64,000 nt of DNA from Actinoplanes sp. NBRC 103695 (GTDB taxonomy: Bacteria; Actinomycetota; Actinomycetes; Mycobacteriales; Micromonosporaceae): NCBI RefSeq assembly GCF_030269485.1, contig NZ_BSTL01000001.1, positions 494,892 through 558,891 of the forward strand. The letters run 5' to 3'. Both the position numbers and the translations under genes were made by a program. Shown here in pieces: positions 15,512 through 24,641 of the stretch. A model generated the notes under the pieces. It was not told the origin of the DNA, ran no database searches, and saw nothing but the letters and a program-made list of their open reading frames with translations. Position 1 is the stretch's first letter. Every line of letters starts with the position of its first letter.

Positions 15512-16129
15512 TCAAGAACCTCGCTTCCGGAGCGCCGTGCCGACGAGGATGAAGCCGATCAGGAAGGGATAGATGATGCCGCGCTCGGCGAGGCCGATCA
15601 GAAAGCCGGCGCTGGTGGCGGCCCGGTAGGCGACGATCGAAGCCAGGCCGGCGATCCCGAGCGCCACCAGGGCGCGGCCCAGCCGGCGGGAGAATCCGAG
15701 GAGCGCGTGCGAGCTGCCGAGGAGGATGACGAGCACGTTGCCGGAGACGAACGCCACGACGGCGCCCAGCCCGTGATAGTCGGCCGTGCCGGTGTCGCCG
15801 GACCCCGGGAACAGCGCCACCACGACACTGCCGGCCGCCAGCAGGACCGCCGTCGCCAGCGTCGCCACCCGCCGACCGCGCGACAGGCCCTCGAGCAGGA
15901 CGACGCCGGTCAGCGCGGCCAGCCCGAACAGGATGAAGCCGGTGTTCATCACCCACGCGAGCGGTGAGTACATGTACTGCCCGAACGCGGTGGCGGGGCC
16001 GTGCACCCCGAGGTTGCTGATGAAGTGGTACGTGTAGCTGTAGGGCGGATTCGTCCACGCCGCGGCCGCGATGAACTCGGCGGTGAAGTAGACGGCCGCG
16101 GCGGCGACGAGCGCCGTTCCTGATCTCAT
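15512..16129 (-). CDS. DUF998-like membrane protein
   Basis: 205 aa with about six membrane helices. The first outer loop WTNPPYSYTYHFISNLGVHG and the later FPGSGDTGTADYHGLGAVVAF match the DUF998 family of integral membrane proteins, whose function is not known. The ATG is at the start of the first helix (ALVAAAAVYFTAEFIAAAAW). It lies 54 bp after the TetR gene on the same strand, so it may belong to that regulator's unit. Confidence 0.82.
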   Translation of the reverse strand: MRSGTALVAAAAVYFTAEFIAAAAWTNPPYSYTYHFISNLGVHGPATAFGQYMYSPLAWVMNTGFILFGLAALTGVVLLEGLSRGRRVATLATAVLLAAGSVVVALFPGSGDTGTADYHGLGAVVAFVSGNVLVILLGSSHALLGFSRRLGRALVALGIAGLASIVAYRAATSAGFLIGLAERGIIYPFLIGFILVGTALRKRGS

Positions 16130-16183
16130 GGCCGAAGCCTGAGGTGCCCCGCTGACACCGCTCGGACACGGCGCTGAGACGGC

Positions 16184-16801
16184 CTACTTGCCGGCGCGCA
16201 GGATCGTCCGGAGGTCGGCGAGCGGCGGCGGGGGAGCGGGCAGCTCGGGGCGATCGGTGGCGCGCAGGCCGTCCAGGACCAGAGCCAGGTAGCGCCGCCA
16301 CAGGTCCGGTCCGGACGTCCGGCTCATCGCGAACGCCGGGCCGAGCAGCGCGAAGATCGCCGCGATGTCCTGCGGCGCCGCGTCCGCCCGGACCACGCCG
16401 GCCCGCTGCGCGCGCTGGAACAGCTCGGTGACCGCGGCGATGATCTCCGGCCAGATGCGCTCCTGCTCGGCCTGGTCGCCCTGGCCGGTCAGCGTCTCGT
16501 AGAGGCCGCGGTCGCGGGCCTGCCGGGCGCCGGTGCGGGTGAAGAACCCGGTCAGCGCCGTCCAGGGATCGTCGACGCTCAGCGATTCCCGGGCGTCGGC
16601 GACGATCTGCTCGGTCGCCTCGGTGAGCACCTCGGCGGCGATGGCCCGCTTGTTGGGGAAGTGCCGGTACGCGGTGCCGGTGCCCAGGCCGGCGTGCCGG
16701 GCGATGTCGTCCAGCGTCGCCTCGAAGCCCCGCTCGGCGAACACCTCCCGGGCGGCCTCGATCAGCCGGGCGCGGTTCCGCACCGAGTCACTGCGTGCCA
16801 C
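16184..16801 (-). CDS. TetR/AcrR family transcriptional regulator
   Basis: 205 aa. The helix-turn-helix is near the N-terminus (RLIEAAREVFAERGFEATLD, DIARHAGLGTGTAYRHFPNK), followed by a C-terminal helical domain of the type found in SCO1712-like repressors. I chose GTG at 16801 because AAAGGGG lies 7 nt upstream; an upstream ATG at 16858 would add a basic tail with no family support. It follows the NAD-dependent reductase gene and precedes a DUF998 gene on the same strand, and an imperfect direct repeat overlaps its 5' side. Confidence 0.85.
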   Translation of the reverse strand: MARSDSVRNRARLIEAAREVFAERGFEATLDDIARHAGLGTGTAYRHFPNKRAIAAEVLTEATEQIVADARESLSVDDPWTALTGFFTRTGARQARDRGLYETLTGQGDQAEQERIWPEIIAAVTELFQRAQRAGVVRADAAPQDIAAIFALLGPAFAMSRTSGPDLWRRYLALVLDGLRATDRPELPAPPPPLADLRTILRAGK

Positions 16802-16810
16802 GCGCGGCCC

Positions 16811-16871
16811 CTTTGCTCTGCTTACCCCTACGCACCACGGTCGCTTTGCTCTGAGCACCTATACGCATCAC
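16811..16871. repeat. Imperfect 28-bp direct repeat upstream of tetR
   Basis: Copies at 16811-16838 and 16844-16871 agree at 22 of 28 positions and share CTTTGCTCTG at the start and CGCA-CAC at the end, with a 33-bp period. The second copy runs into the stop codon of the reductase gene. It could hold tandem regulator sites or be a small duplication. Confidence 0.6.
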
Positions 16872-17881
16872 TTGAGGGTGCGGCGGTTCACCAGGTTCCA
16901 GGCGATCAGGCTGCGGGCGCAGTCGAGGACCGTCTCGGCGGCCGGCCGCGGCACCCAGCCGAGCAGCCGCTTCGCCTTGTCGGTGCTGTGCTGGTTGCGC
17001 CGGCCCAGGGAGACCGTGATCGAACGCAGCGGCTTGTCGACCAGGGCGAACGCCTTCACGACGAAGTCCGGCAGGTCCCGGGCCGGCACGCGCGCCCCGG
17101 CGGCGCCCAGGTTCGAGCGCAGGGTCACGGCCATCTCCCGCATCCAGAGGAACTCGCCGGTGGCCAGGAACCGCTCGCCGGCCGCGGCGGGCGAGGTCAT
17201 CGCGCGGAGGTGGATGTCGGCCAGGTCCCGCACGTCGACGACCTCGAGCCCGATCCGCGGCGTGCCGGGCATCGCCCCGCTGAGCAGCCGCTGGACGATC
17301 GTCACCGAGCCGAGGTTGCCGGCCGAGAGGAGCGGCCCGAACACCGCGCCGGGCAGGATCGTCGTGAGCGTGGTCGGCCCGTCGTACGCGGCCATGAAAT
17401 CCCAGGCCGCCTTCTCGGCCACGGTCTTGGATCGGCGGTAGGGGATCAGCGCCGGGTCGTCCGGATCGGTCCACAGCGTCTCGTCGGTGACGCCCTCCTC
17501 GGTGTACGACGACGGGCTGGCCGCATTGGCCGCCGAGGTCATGACCACCCGCTCGACGCCGGCCGCGGTCGCCGCCCGCAGCACTCGCAGGGTGCCGTCC
17601 CGTGCGGGGGTGACGAGGTCGGCGGCGTCGCTCATCGGGGACGCGACGTGCAGCACGTAGTCCGTCCCGGCGACCGCCTCGTCCCACCCGTCGTCCGCGC
17701 CGAGGTCGGCGACCACGAAGGTGAGCGGGGCGTCGTCGGTGGCGACCGCCGAGCGGACCGACTCGGCCCGGTCCATGCTCCGGACCGTGGTGCGCACCGC
17801 GTAGCCACGGTTGAGCAGCTCCGCGATCACCCAGCCGGCGACATATCCCGTGCCGCCCGTCACCAGCACCGACTTGGTCAT
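16868..17881 (-). CDS. NAD(P)-dependent epimerase/dihydroflavonol-4-reductase-like SDR
   Basis: 337 aa extended SDR. The Rossmann motif is SVLVTGGTGYVAGWVIAELL, with VLHVASPM after the fourth strand and the active-site pair in YRRSKTVAEKAAW (YxxxK). VVMTSAANAA gives the catalytic Ser region and TILPGAVFGP the substrate-side motif of the 4-dihydroflavonol reductase-like branch. Such enzymes reduce aldehydes or ketones with NADPH. The ATG has a modest ribosome site. A strong hairpin upstream separates it from the SARP gene. Confidence 0.88.
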   Translation of the reverse strand: MTKSVLVTGGTGYVAGWVIAELLNRGYAVRTTVRSMDRAESVRSAVATDDAPLTFVVADLGADDGWDEAVAGTDYVLHVASPMSDAADLVTPARDGTLRVLRAATAAGVERVVMTSAANAASPSSYTEEGVTDETLWTDPDDPALIPYRRSKTVAEKAAWDFMAAYDGPTTLTTILPGAVFGPLLSAGNLGSVTIVQRLLSGAMPGTPRIGLEVVDVRDLADIHLRAMTSPAAAGERFLATGEFLWMREMAVTLRSNLGAAGARVPARDLPDFVVKAFALVDKPLRSITVSLGRRNQHSTDKAKRLLGWVPRPAAETVLDCARSLIAWNLVNRRTLK

Positions 17882-17946
17882 GGCCGCTCCTCGCTCAAAT
17901 GGAGACCAGGCCTCCGTTTCGTTCGAGAGTAACAGGCCGAAAAATA

Positions 17947-17997
17947 GCCACCGCGGCGCGCTCAGTGGTCTGGGGTCACTGAGCGCGCCGAGGTGGC
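17947..17997 (-). terminator. Strong hairpin terminator after the SARP gene
   Basis: A perfect 13-bp stem, GGCGCGCTCAGTG (17955-17967) with CACTGAGCGCGCC (17977-17989), is extended by an outer 6-bp stem GCCACC/GGTGGC. In the leftward direction the hairpin is followed by TATTTTT, so it reads as an intrinsic terminator for the SARP gene. Confidence 0.88.
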
Positions 17998-18016
17998 TCC
18001 CCCGTGCGCGGTGAGG

Positions 18017-20839
18017 CTAGCGAGGGCCGATATACGAACTCGATACGTCCAGCTTGCGGCGCAGCCCGTCCGCCTCCGGCTGGTCCAGCGCGGCGAAGAT
18101 GTCCAGCGCCTCCCGCCACGCCCCGGCCGCCTCACCCGCCCGGTCCGCCGCACTCAGCGTGTCGCCGATGTTCTCCAGCACCACACCCTGCCGGTACTGG
18201 TCGCCGAGCACCCGGAACAGCTCCAGCGCCCGCCGGAAGGACGCCAGCGACTCCTCGTGATCGCCCAGCGACCGGTGCACGAAGCCCAGGCTGTCGAGGG
18301 TGTGCGCCTGACCGGCACGGTTGCCGTCCTCCTCGAACAGCGCCAGCGCCGTCAGCGCCGGTGGGATCGCCTCCGCGTGCCGGCCGAGCCGGACCATCGT
18401 CCACGCGATGCCGTTGTGCGCCGACGCCTCGCCCCACCGGTCGCCCAGCCGCTGATAGAGCGCCAGCGCCTCGCGATCGTGCTCCAGCGCCTCGTCGAAG
18501 TTCTTCTCCACATCGCAGACGTACGACAGGGTGCGCCGCGTGGTGGCCATGCCGCGGACGTAACCGTCCCGTTCGGCCAGGTCCAGGGCCGCGTACAGCT
18601 CGTCGTACGCCTCGGCGGTCTTGCCGATCTTGGCGAGGTCCCCGGCGATCGTCCGGCGCGCATGGACCTGCTCGCGCACGTCGCCCAGCCGCTCGGCCGC
18701 CCGCAGCGCGACCGTCTGGATCGTCACCACGTCCTCCCAGCGCGCGTGGTGATGCAGGTGGCGGAGCAGGTGGTGGGGGATCAGCACGGCGTAACGGTCG
18801 AGCCCGAGGTGGACCGCCCGGTCGAGCGCGGCGTGCAGAGCCGGCTCCTCGGCGTGCAGCCAGGCCTCGGCGGCGGGCTCGTCGGCAAGCCCGGCGACCA
18901 CGGTGCCCTCGGCCGGCGGCGGAAGCTCGGCGTCCTGCGGCCGCCAGCTGATCAGGCGCGCCGCGACGGCCAGGCTGTGCGTGTAATGGTCCAGCATGCG
19001 GGTGGTCGCGGCCCGGCGGTCCGGTTCCGGGTCCGTGCGTTCGGCCAATTCCGATGCGTACGCCCGGAGCACGTCATGCAGCACGAATCGCCCCGGCCTC
19101 TGTTCCGCCACCAGGCTGGCCTCGGCCAGCTCACACAGTGCCCGATCAACCGGCGCACCGGCCAGGCTCGCCGCGGCGTCGGCCGTGACGTCCGGGCCCG
19201 GGTGCAGGCCGAGCAGCCGGAACAGGGCGGCCGCGTCCGGGCCGAGCTGCCGGTAGGACCAGGACAGCACGGCCCGCATGTCGGTCAGCGGGTCGGCGCC
19301 GCCCAGCAGGTCGAGCGCCCCGGCGGTGTCCCGCAGCGTCGCCGCCAGCGAGGCGAGCGGGACGTCCGGGTCGATCGCCGCCCGGGCCGCCACGATGGCG
19401 AGCGCCAGCGGCAGCCGCGCGCACCGTTCCACGATCTCGCCGGCCGCCGTCGGTTCCGCCTCCAGCCGCTGCTCGCCCAGCCGGTGCGCGAGCACCCGGG
19501 AGGCGTCCGCGCCGCTGAAGAGGTCCAGGGCGATCGGCCGGGCGCCCTCGGCGGCGACCAGCCCCGACAACTGATTGCGGCTGGTCACCAGCACCCGGCA
19601 GGCCGCCGAACCGGGCAGCAGGGGCCGGACCTGCTCGGCGTCGGCGGCGTTGTCCAGCACGATCAGCACCCGGCGGTCGGCGAGCAGGCTGCGGTACGCG
19701 CCCGCGAGCGCCTCCGGCTCCGACGGGATGCGCTGCGGCGGCACCCCGAACGCCTCCAGGAACCGGCGTAGCGCGACGGCCGGCCGCACCGCGGCGCCGG
19801 CCGGATCGAAGCCCTGCAGATTGACGTGCAGCTGGCCGTCCGGGAAACGGTCGCGGACCCGATGCGCCCAGTGCACGGCCAGGGCGGTCTTGCCGACACC
19901 CGCCGTGCCCGAGACGACCGCGATCCGGGCCGCCGGTTCGGCGTCGGTGAGCAGCACGGCGTCCAGCCGGTCGAGCTGGCCGCGCCGCCCGACGAACCCG
20001 AACGCCTCCAGCGGCAGCTGCGCCGGCCCGGCCGGCACGGGCTCCGGCCGCGCGGCCGGCGGCGCGGGGGCAGGGGCGAGCAGGGCCAGCACCGCCGCGT
20101 CGTCCGAGCGCAGCACCGCGCGGTGCATGTCCCGCAGGCCCGGGCCGGGGTCGACGCCGAGCCGCGCGGCCAGCACGTCCTTCGCCCGCGCGTACGCCTC
20201 CAGGGCCGCCGCCGGGTTGCCGGCCAGGTGCAGCGCGGCCATCAGCAGCTGCCACCCGGTCTCCCGCAGCGGCTCGGCGCCGGTGTGCCGACGCAGCCCG
20301 GACGACTCCTCCGCGGCGTACCCGAGCCTGAGTCTCGCCCGGACCGACCGCTCGAAGACCGCGAGCCGCCGGTCGTCCCACTCGGCCCGGGCGGCGGACA
20401 GCTCCGGCCCGGCGGTCACCCCGTCGACCAGGTCGCCGCGCCACAACCGGACCGCGCCCGAGTAGTGCGCGGCGGCCCCGGCCACGTCGCCGGCCCGCCA
20501 GGCGGCGTCGCCCCGATCGGCGGACTCCGCGAACCGGCGCAGGTCGATCGCCCCGGCCGCGGCGGTCAGCACGTACTGCGCGTCGCGCCGGTCGAGCTCG
20601 CACCCGTGCGCCGAGAGCGACCGCCGCAGCCGGCTCACGTACGTGGTCACGTTGGCCACCGCCGACTCCGGCGCCGACTCCGGCCACAGCTCGTCGACCA
20701 GCCGGGACACCGACACCGGCCGGCCGGCGTGCAGGACCAGCAGGGCCAGGACCGTGCGCTGCTTGGGCGTGCCGAGGTGGATCGGCCGCTCGCCGAGCCG
20801 TACCTCCAGCGGGCCGAGCACCCGGATGTCGATGTTCAC
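18017..20839 (-). CDS. SARP-type regulator with BTAD, NB-ARC and TPR domains (AfsR-like)
   Basis: 940 aa. An OmpR-like winged helix is at about 1-95 (IRVLGPLEVRLGERPIHLGT, SRLVDELWPESAPESAVANV, TTYVSRLRRSL). The bacterial transcriptional activator domain spans about 96-245 (GDLVDGVTAGPELSAARAEW, ALEAYARAKDVLAARLGVDP). The NB-ARC ATPase follows (GTAGVGKTAL near residue 310, LIVLDNAADAEQVRPLLPG, VLVTSRNQLSGL). TPR repeats fill about 640-930. Large SARPs activate secondary-metabolite or stress genes after ATP-dependent switching. No biosynthetic cluster is visible beside it, so its targets are unknown. GTG is the start; the spacing of TTGGGG upstream is short. Confidence 0.92.
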   Translation of the reverse strand: MNIDIRVLGPLEVRLGERPIHLGTPKQRTVLALLVLHAGRPVSVSRLVDELWPESAPESAVANVTTYVSRLRRSLSAHGCELDRRDAQYVLTAAAGAIDLRRFAESADRGDAAWRAGDVAGAAAHYSGAVRLWRGDLVDGVTAGPELSAARAEWDDRRLAVFERSVRARLRLGYAAEESSGLRRHTGAEPLRETGWQLLMAALHLAGNPAAALEAYARAKDVLAARLGVDPGPGLRDMHRAVLRSDDAAVLALLAPAPAPPAARPEPVPAGPAQLPLEAFGFVGRRGQLDRLDAVLLTDAEPAARIAVVSGTAGVGKTALAVHWAHRVRDRFPDGQLHVNLQGFDPAGAAVRPAVALRRFLEAFGVPPQRIPSEPEALAGAYRSLLADRRVLIVLDNAADAEQVRPLLPGSAACRVLVTSRNQLSGLVAAEGARPIALDLFSGADASRVLAHRLGEQRLEAEPTAAGEIVERCARLPLALAIVAARAAIDPDVPLASLAATLRDTAGALDLLGGADPLTDMRAVLSWSYRQLGPDAAALFRLLGLHPGPDVTADAAASLAGAPVDRALCELAEASLVAEQRPGRFVLHDVLRAYASELAERTDPEPDRRAATTRMLDHYTHSLAVAARLISWRPQDAELPPPAEGTVVAGLADEPAAEAWLHAEEPALHAALDRAVHLGLDRYAVLIPHHLLRHLHHHARWEDVVTIQTVALRAAERLGDVREQVHARRTIAGDLAKIGKTAEAYDELYAALDLAERDGYVRGMATTRRTLSYVCDVEKNFDEALEHDREALALYQRLGDRWGEASAHNGIAWTMVRLGRHAEAIPPALTALALFEEDGNRAGQAHTLDSLGFVHRSLGDHEESLASFRRALELFRVLGDQYRQGVVLENIGDTLSAADRAGEAAGAWREALDIFAALDQPEADGLRRKLDVSSSYIGPR

Positions 20840-20939
20840 GACCCCAAGTCCACAACATCCGGTCCACCGAGCGCCAATGATCGGGCCCGGCGATCCGAAA
20901 GGGGCCGTCGCTGTCTCATTGTTGCCGGGGCGTCTGGGG

Positions 20940-21500
20940 TGTCCCTTCGCTGCCGTCGCCTTCGTGGGGCGTGGGGCGTGGGGCTGGGTTGCCGGGCGGT
21001 GGGGTGCTCGGTTGCCGTCGCTGCCGCCGCTTTCGGTCGGGGCGGGGCCGGGCCGGGTTGCCAGGCCCCCGGGTGCCCACTCGCCGTCGCTGCCGCCGCT
21101 CGCGGTTCTGGCCGGGCGCGCTGGTAGAAGTCAGCGCGAGTGGTAGAACCAGCGCGCGGTGGTAGGACCGGGCGCTGTTTTGCGTGAAATGGCGCGCTGA
21201 GCTACCACGTTTTGCGGTGGTGGTAGCCGGGAGCGGTTTGTCGTCGTGAATAGCGCTCGGTCCTACCACCGTTCGCGCGAGTGGTGGTCCAGGACGGTCG
21301 GGCGGGCCGTCAGGACGAGGTACGCGCTCGGCTACCACCGCGCTCGGCTACCACCGCGAGCGGCGGCAACCACCGCGAGTGGGCACCCGGGGGCCTGGCA
21401 ACCCGGCCCGGCCCCGCCCCGACCGAAAGCGGCGGCAGCAACAGTGAGTGGGCACCCGGGGGCCTGGCAACCCAGCTCGGCCCCACGCCCGGCGAAACGG
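20940..21500. repeat. Complex intergenic repeat region with a long inverted repeat
   Basis: The 686-bp gap between the SARP gene and the TerD-domain gene holds no convincing gene. A 65-bp sequence at 21020-21084 is repeated perfectly in inverse orientation at 21375-21439, and about 28 bp of it appears again at 21446-21473. A diverged direct copy precedes the left arm near 20985. The 290-bp loop contains many short GTGGTAG/CTACCAC blocks, for example GCGGTGGTAGGACCGGGCGC near 21155 and the inverse CGCTCGGTCCTACCACCG near 21255. The region could fold into a large cruciform or a structured RNA. Confidence 0.85.
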
Positions 21501-21525
21501 GCCGCGGCGAGGGTGCGGGTGCTGC

Positions 21526-23697
21526 TCAGAGGAGGTCGGCGAGCAGCTTCTCCGGGTGCAGGGCGTCGTACGTCGAGCCGGCGTCCGTACCGAACGTGAT
21601 CGTCGCCCGGGCCGGGTCGTCGACCAGGGCGGCGCCACGGACGCGGGCGTGGCGCAGGGCCAGGTGCGCCACGCTCACCTTGGTGTTGCGCCGGCCGGCG
21701 ACCGCGGACACCAGGGTGGCGATGTCGTGGCCCTCGCGCTCGGCCCGCGCCCGCGGGTAGCCGTTGAGGTAGACGTCCACGTACAGGATCTCGTGGGTGT
21801 CCAGGTCGAGCAGCATCGGCACGGCGTAGCGCTTGCGGCCGGTCAGCGCGAACGCGTTCGCCACCGTGGCCGGATCGAACGTGGCGCGCTTGCTGCCCGC
21901 GTCGTCCCGCAGCATCCACCCGGTGTACGCCTCGGCCAGGTCGTCGAACGCCGGCCCGGCGTACCGGAAGATCACCGGGACCAGGTACCGCCAGCCGCGC
22001 CGGGACGCGGCTCGCGCCGCCCGGGCCAGGTTGATGTCGAGGAACTCCTCGGCGCCGTCCGGTGCGGACGTGAGGTCGCCGGAGTGGGTCATCACGCCGT
22101 TGCCCAGGTTGGTCCAGGAGACCTGGTCGACCAGCTGGAAGTTCGCGTTCAGCGCCAGGCAGGACAGGTCGAGGTCGCTGCGGTCGCCGGCCTCACGCCA
22201 GTGCGTGAAGAGCCGGATCACCTTGGCGTCCCCGGCCGGCAGCCGGCTGCCCCGCTCCACCTGCGCCAGCCCCTGTGCCGTGGCGCGCAGCTGGTCGGGG
22301 AGCAGCAGCCGGTCCAGGCCGGCGGCGACGTGCACGGTCTCGGCGTACCAGTCGCCCTTGGCCCTGATCCGCGCGTCGATCGCCGCATCCACCGCGTCGA
22401 GCAGTTCCTTGCGGAAGTCCGCGGGCAGCGCGAGGTGGCCCGGCTGCCGGACGATCGGCAGCGACGAGCCGTCCTTCCCGAAAACCACCCGGGGGTACGT
22501 GTGACCGTTGTCCGACAGCTGCGCGGCCGCGGCGAGCAGCACCCGCAGCGGGATGCGTTCCGCGGTGCCGGCCACCGCGCCGATGAGCGCCGCACGCTGC
22601 TCGGCCCCCTGCGAGACGGACGCGAGCCGGCGCAGGCCACGGCCGAGCAGGCCGGGCGACTCGGCGGCCGCCAGGCGCACCGCGCCCGGGAAGTCGGTGG
22701 CGAGCAGCCGCTCGAAACGTGACGGGAACGACGTCCGGTCGTGCCGGCCGTCCCGCAGCCGGGCGAACGTCTCGGCCACCCGCGGCGCACGGAACTCGCC
22801 GACGTGCAGGCCACGGTCGATCGCCAGCCACAGGCCGCGCCGCCGGAACACGTCGCCCAGCCGGTCGCTCGCCTCGAGCGTGCTCACCACGACGCGGCGG
22901 TCGGCGCGGGACAGCCGCGGATAGCGGATCGGCTCGGTGAGGCTGAGGTCGCCGCCGGTCAGCCGGGCGAACAGGCGTAGCAGGTCGTCCGGGGTCGCGC
23001 CGGTCGACGGCAGCCGCGCCCGGTCGAGGGCCCAGAGCAGCTCGAACAGCAGCGTGCGGTTCTCCCGGAAGCGGACGTCGGCCGGGTCGAGGCCGTCCAC
23101 GCCGAGCCGCTTGACCAGGATGCCGAGGTCGTTCTGGACGTCCTCCCGCAGCGAGGCGGCGCTCGCGAAGCAGTCCCGCATCCACACGCGCAGCCGGCTG
23201 TCGAGCTCGTCCGCGCCGGTGAGCCGCACGGTGATCCATTCGACCCGGCCGTCGCGGGGGAGCAGGGCCTGTGCCCGGCGGTCGGCGTCGGCGCGCCCGG
23301 CGTCCTGCGGGATCGAGGACGCCGGCCACCAGCCGATGTCCGTGAAGTCCAGGGCGTGGCGCCAGCGCTCGTCGGTGTGCTCGGCACCGGCCATGCGGGC
23401 CCGGGCGACCACGAACCGGAAGAGCGCGTCGTCGTACTCCGGCAGCCGCTCCGGGAAGCCCCGGAACAGCGGCGCGTACCGGCCGGTCTCGCCGCGCTCG
23501 GCCCGCACGTGCGCGATCAGGTCGCCGAGCCCGGCCGCCAGCCCGTCGGTGAGCGCCCCCGGGTTCGCGAACCGCACGCCGACGTGCGCCAGCTCGGCGA
23601 GCAGGGGTGCGGCCACGGCCGGCGTCGCGGTGCCCGGGGGCGTCACGACCAGTCCCAGCCGGTCGAACCCGATGCGCTCCAGCGCGTCCACGTGCAT
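21526..23697 (-). CDS. Large protein with C-terminal TerD-like domain (SCO0854-like)
   Basis: 723 aa, soluble. From about residue 500 the text is TerD-like: AGDRSDLDLSCLALNANFQ, then VMTHSGDLTSAPDGAEEFLD, ending with IFRYAGPAFDDLAEAYTGWM. TerD domains bind calcium and belong to tellurite-resistance/stress complexes. The upstream part resembles a large family in myxobacteria and streptomycetes (MXAN_6230/SCO0854) that usually has a RING-like Cys module; no Cys cluster is seen at this N-terminus (MHVDALERIGFDRLGLVVTP), so that module may be missing here. A GAGCGGGGG stretch precedes the ATG. Function is inferred only as stress-related. Confidence 0.7.
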   Translation of the reverse strand: MHVDALERIGFDRLGLVVTPPGTATPAVAAPLLAELAHVGVRFANPGALTDGLAAGLGDLIAHVRAERGETGRYAPLFRGFPERLPEYDDALFRFVVARARMAGAEHTDERWRHALDFTDIGWWPASSIPQDAGRADADRRAQALLPRDGRVEWITVRLTGADELDSRLRVWMRDCFASAASLREDVQNDLGILVKRLGVDGLDPADVRFRENRTLLFELLWALDRARLPSTGATPDDLLRLFARLTGGDLSLTEPIRYPRLSRADRRVVVSTLEASDRLGDVFRRRGLWLAIDRGLHVGEFRAPRVAETFARLRDGRHDRTSFPSRFERLLATDFPGAVRLAAAESPGLLGRGLRRLASVSQGAEQRAALIGAVAGTAERIPLRVLLAAAAQLSDNGHTYPRVVFGKDGSSLPIVRQPGHLALPADFRKELLDAVDAAIDARIRAKGDWYAETVHVAAGLDRLLLPDQLRATAQGLAQVERGSRLPAGDAKVIRLFTHWREAGDRSDLDLSCLALNANFQLVDQVSWTNLGNGVMTHSGDLTSAPDGAEEFLDINLARAARAASRRGWRYLVPVIFRYAGPAFDDLAEAYTGWMLRDDAGSKRATFDPATVANAFALTGRKRYAVPMLLDLDTHEILYVDVYLNGYPRARAEREGHDIATLVSAVAGRRNTKVSVAHLALRHARVRGAALVDDPARATITFGTDAGSTYDALHPEKLLADLL

Positions 23698-23721
23698 GCA
23701 CCCCCGCTCACAGCAGACAAA

Positions 23722-23744
23722 ACGGCGCCGCGACGCGGCGCCGT
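23722..23744 (-). terminator. Palindromic hairpin downstream of a tetR gene
   Basis: Arms ACGGCGCCGCG and CGCGGCGCCGT pair perfectly around one base. It lies about 170 bp past the stop of the leftward TetR gene and just before the TerD-domain gene. There is no clear T-tract, so it may be a terminator or a protein site. Confidence 0.5.
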
Positions 23745-23915
23745 AACGAGGAAAGTGCCCGGGCGATTCACCCTAAGAAGTTGTCGAAGTATGCCCGGGC
23801 TAGGCCTCTGCCAGGGAGATTACGGCAGCCTCGCAACCGGCGGCACCCGAATATCGAACCCGCGGTTCGGCCCCTCCCGGGGCGGCGCGACCGTCTGGTA
23901 CTTCGACTGCGCGCG

Positions 23916-24614
23916 TCAGGACCTCGGCAGCGCTGCCGCCAGGATCTCGACCGCTGCCCTGAGCGCGGCGCGGGGCGCTTCCCGCCAGTCCGGGTCGAGG
24001 GGCGCGAGGCCGGTCGAGAGGGGATAGCGCTCGCGCAGGTCGGGGATGAGCCGTGCGGTGGCTCCGGCTCGTTCCAGCCACCCGGACGTGTCCACCCGCC
24101 GGTACGCCGCGGTCGTCTCGGCGGTGGCCCGGACGGTCGCGTAGAGCATGGTCACCGTGGTGGCGTCGGGGGTGGCCCACCGGTCCATGATCGTGAGGAG
24201 CCGTTCCAGCCAGTCCTGCTCGTTCGGCCCCTGGCCGCTCTGCGCCCAGGACAGCTCGGTCAGCCACGGATGCGCCAGGTGGACCTCGAAGAACGCCGTG
24301 GCCCAGGCGAGCAGGTCCGCGGCCAGGCCGGTGCCGGGGCCGTCCGCGGCCGGGCCGGCCAGCGCGTGGTCCTGCATCAGGGCGAGCAGGTTCTCCTTGG
24401 TTCCGACGTACGGGTACAGCGCCATCGCGGTCTTGCCGAAGCGGGAGGCGACCGCCCGCGTGGAGACGGCGGCCAGCCCCTCCGCGTCGGCGATCGCGAT
24501 GCCCGCGGCCAGGATCTCGTCGAGGTCGAGCTGTTGACGGGGCCCGCGTCTCGGGGTGGGCAGGGTGGTGCCGCGGCCACGCCACAGGCGGCGGACATGA
24601 TCTTCTGCGCTCAT
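23916..24614 (-). CDS. TetR family transcriptional regulator
   Basis: 232 aa. After a 25-residue Arg-rich tail comes the helix-turn-helix LDLDEILAAGIAIADAEGLA, AVSTRAVASRFGKTAMALYP, YVGTKENLL, then a TetR_C-type helical domain with many Trp residues (WATAFFEVHLAHPWLTELSW). The ATG at 24614 is the natural start since a longer reading would cross the divergent hydrolase gene. The two genes are separated by only 27 bp, so one operator must serve both. Confidence 0.88.
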   Translation of the reverse strand: MSAEDHVRRLWRGRGTTLPTPRRGPRQQLDLDEILAAGIAIADAEGLAAVSTRAVASRFGKTAMALYPYVGTKENLLALMQDHALAGPAADGPGTGLAADLLAWATAFFEVHLAHPWLTELSWAQSGQGPNEQDWLERLLTIMDRWATPDATTVTMLYATVRATAETTAAYRRVDTSGWLERAGATARLIPDLRERYPLSTGLAPLDPDWREAPRAALRAAVEILAAALPRS

Positions 24615-24641
24615 AGTCCTTACAGCGTATATTGTTTTGCC
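24615..24641. promoter_or_regulatory. 27-bp shared promoter/operator between tetR and hydrolase
   Basis: The sequence between the two start codons is AT-rich and contains GCGTATATTGTTTTG. With so little room both transcripts must be nearly leaderless and the regulator must bind on top of the promoters. TATATT is a plausible -10 element for one of them; no -35 can be assigned. Confidence 0.5.

Noticed and set aside
17993..19771. Open frame of 592 codons on the plus strand
   Set aside because: Antisense to the SARP gene, rich in Arg/Gln/Gly, with no recognisable motif; the SARP frame has full domain support.
20840..21525. Insertion-sequence ends at the long inverted repeat
   Set aside because: There is no transposase frame between the arms and no target duplication that I can see. 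The loop is made of further short repeats instead.
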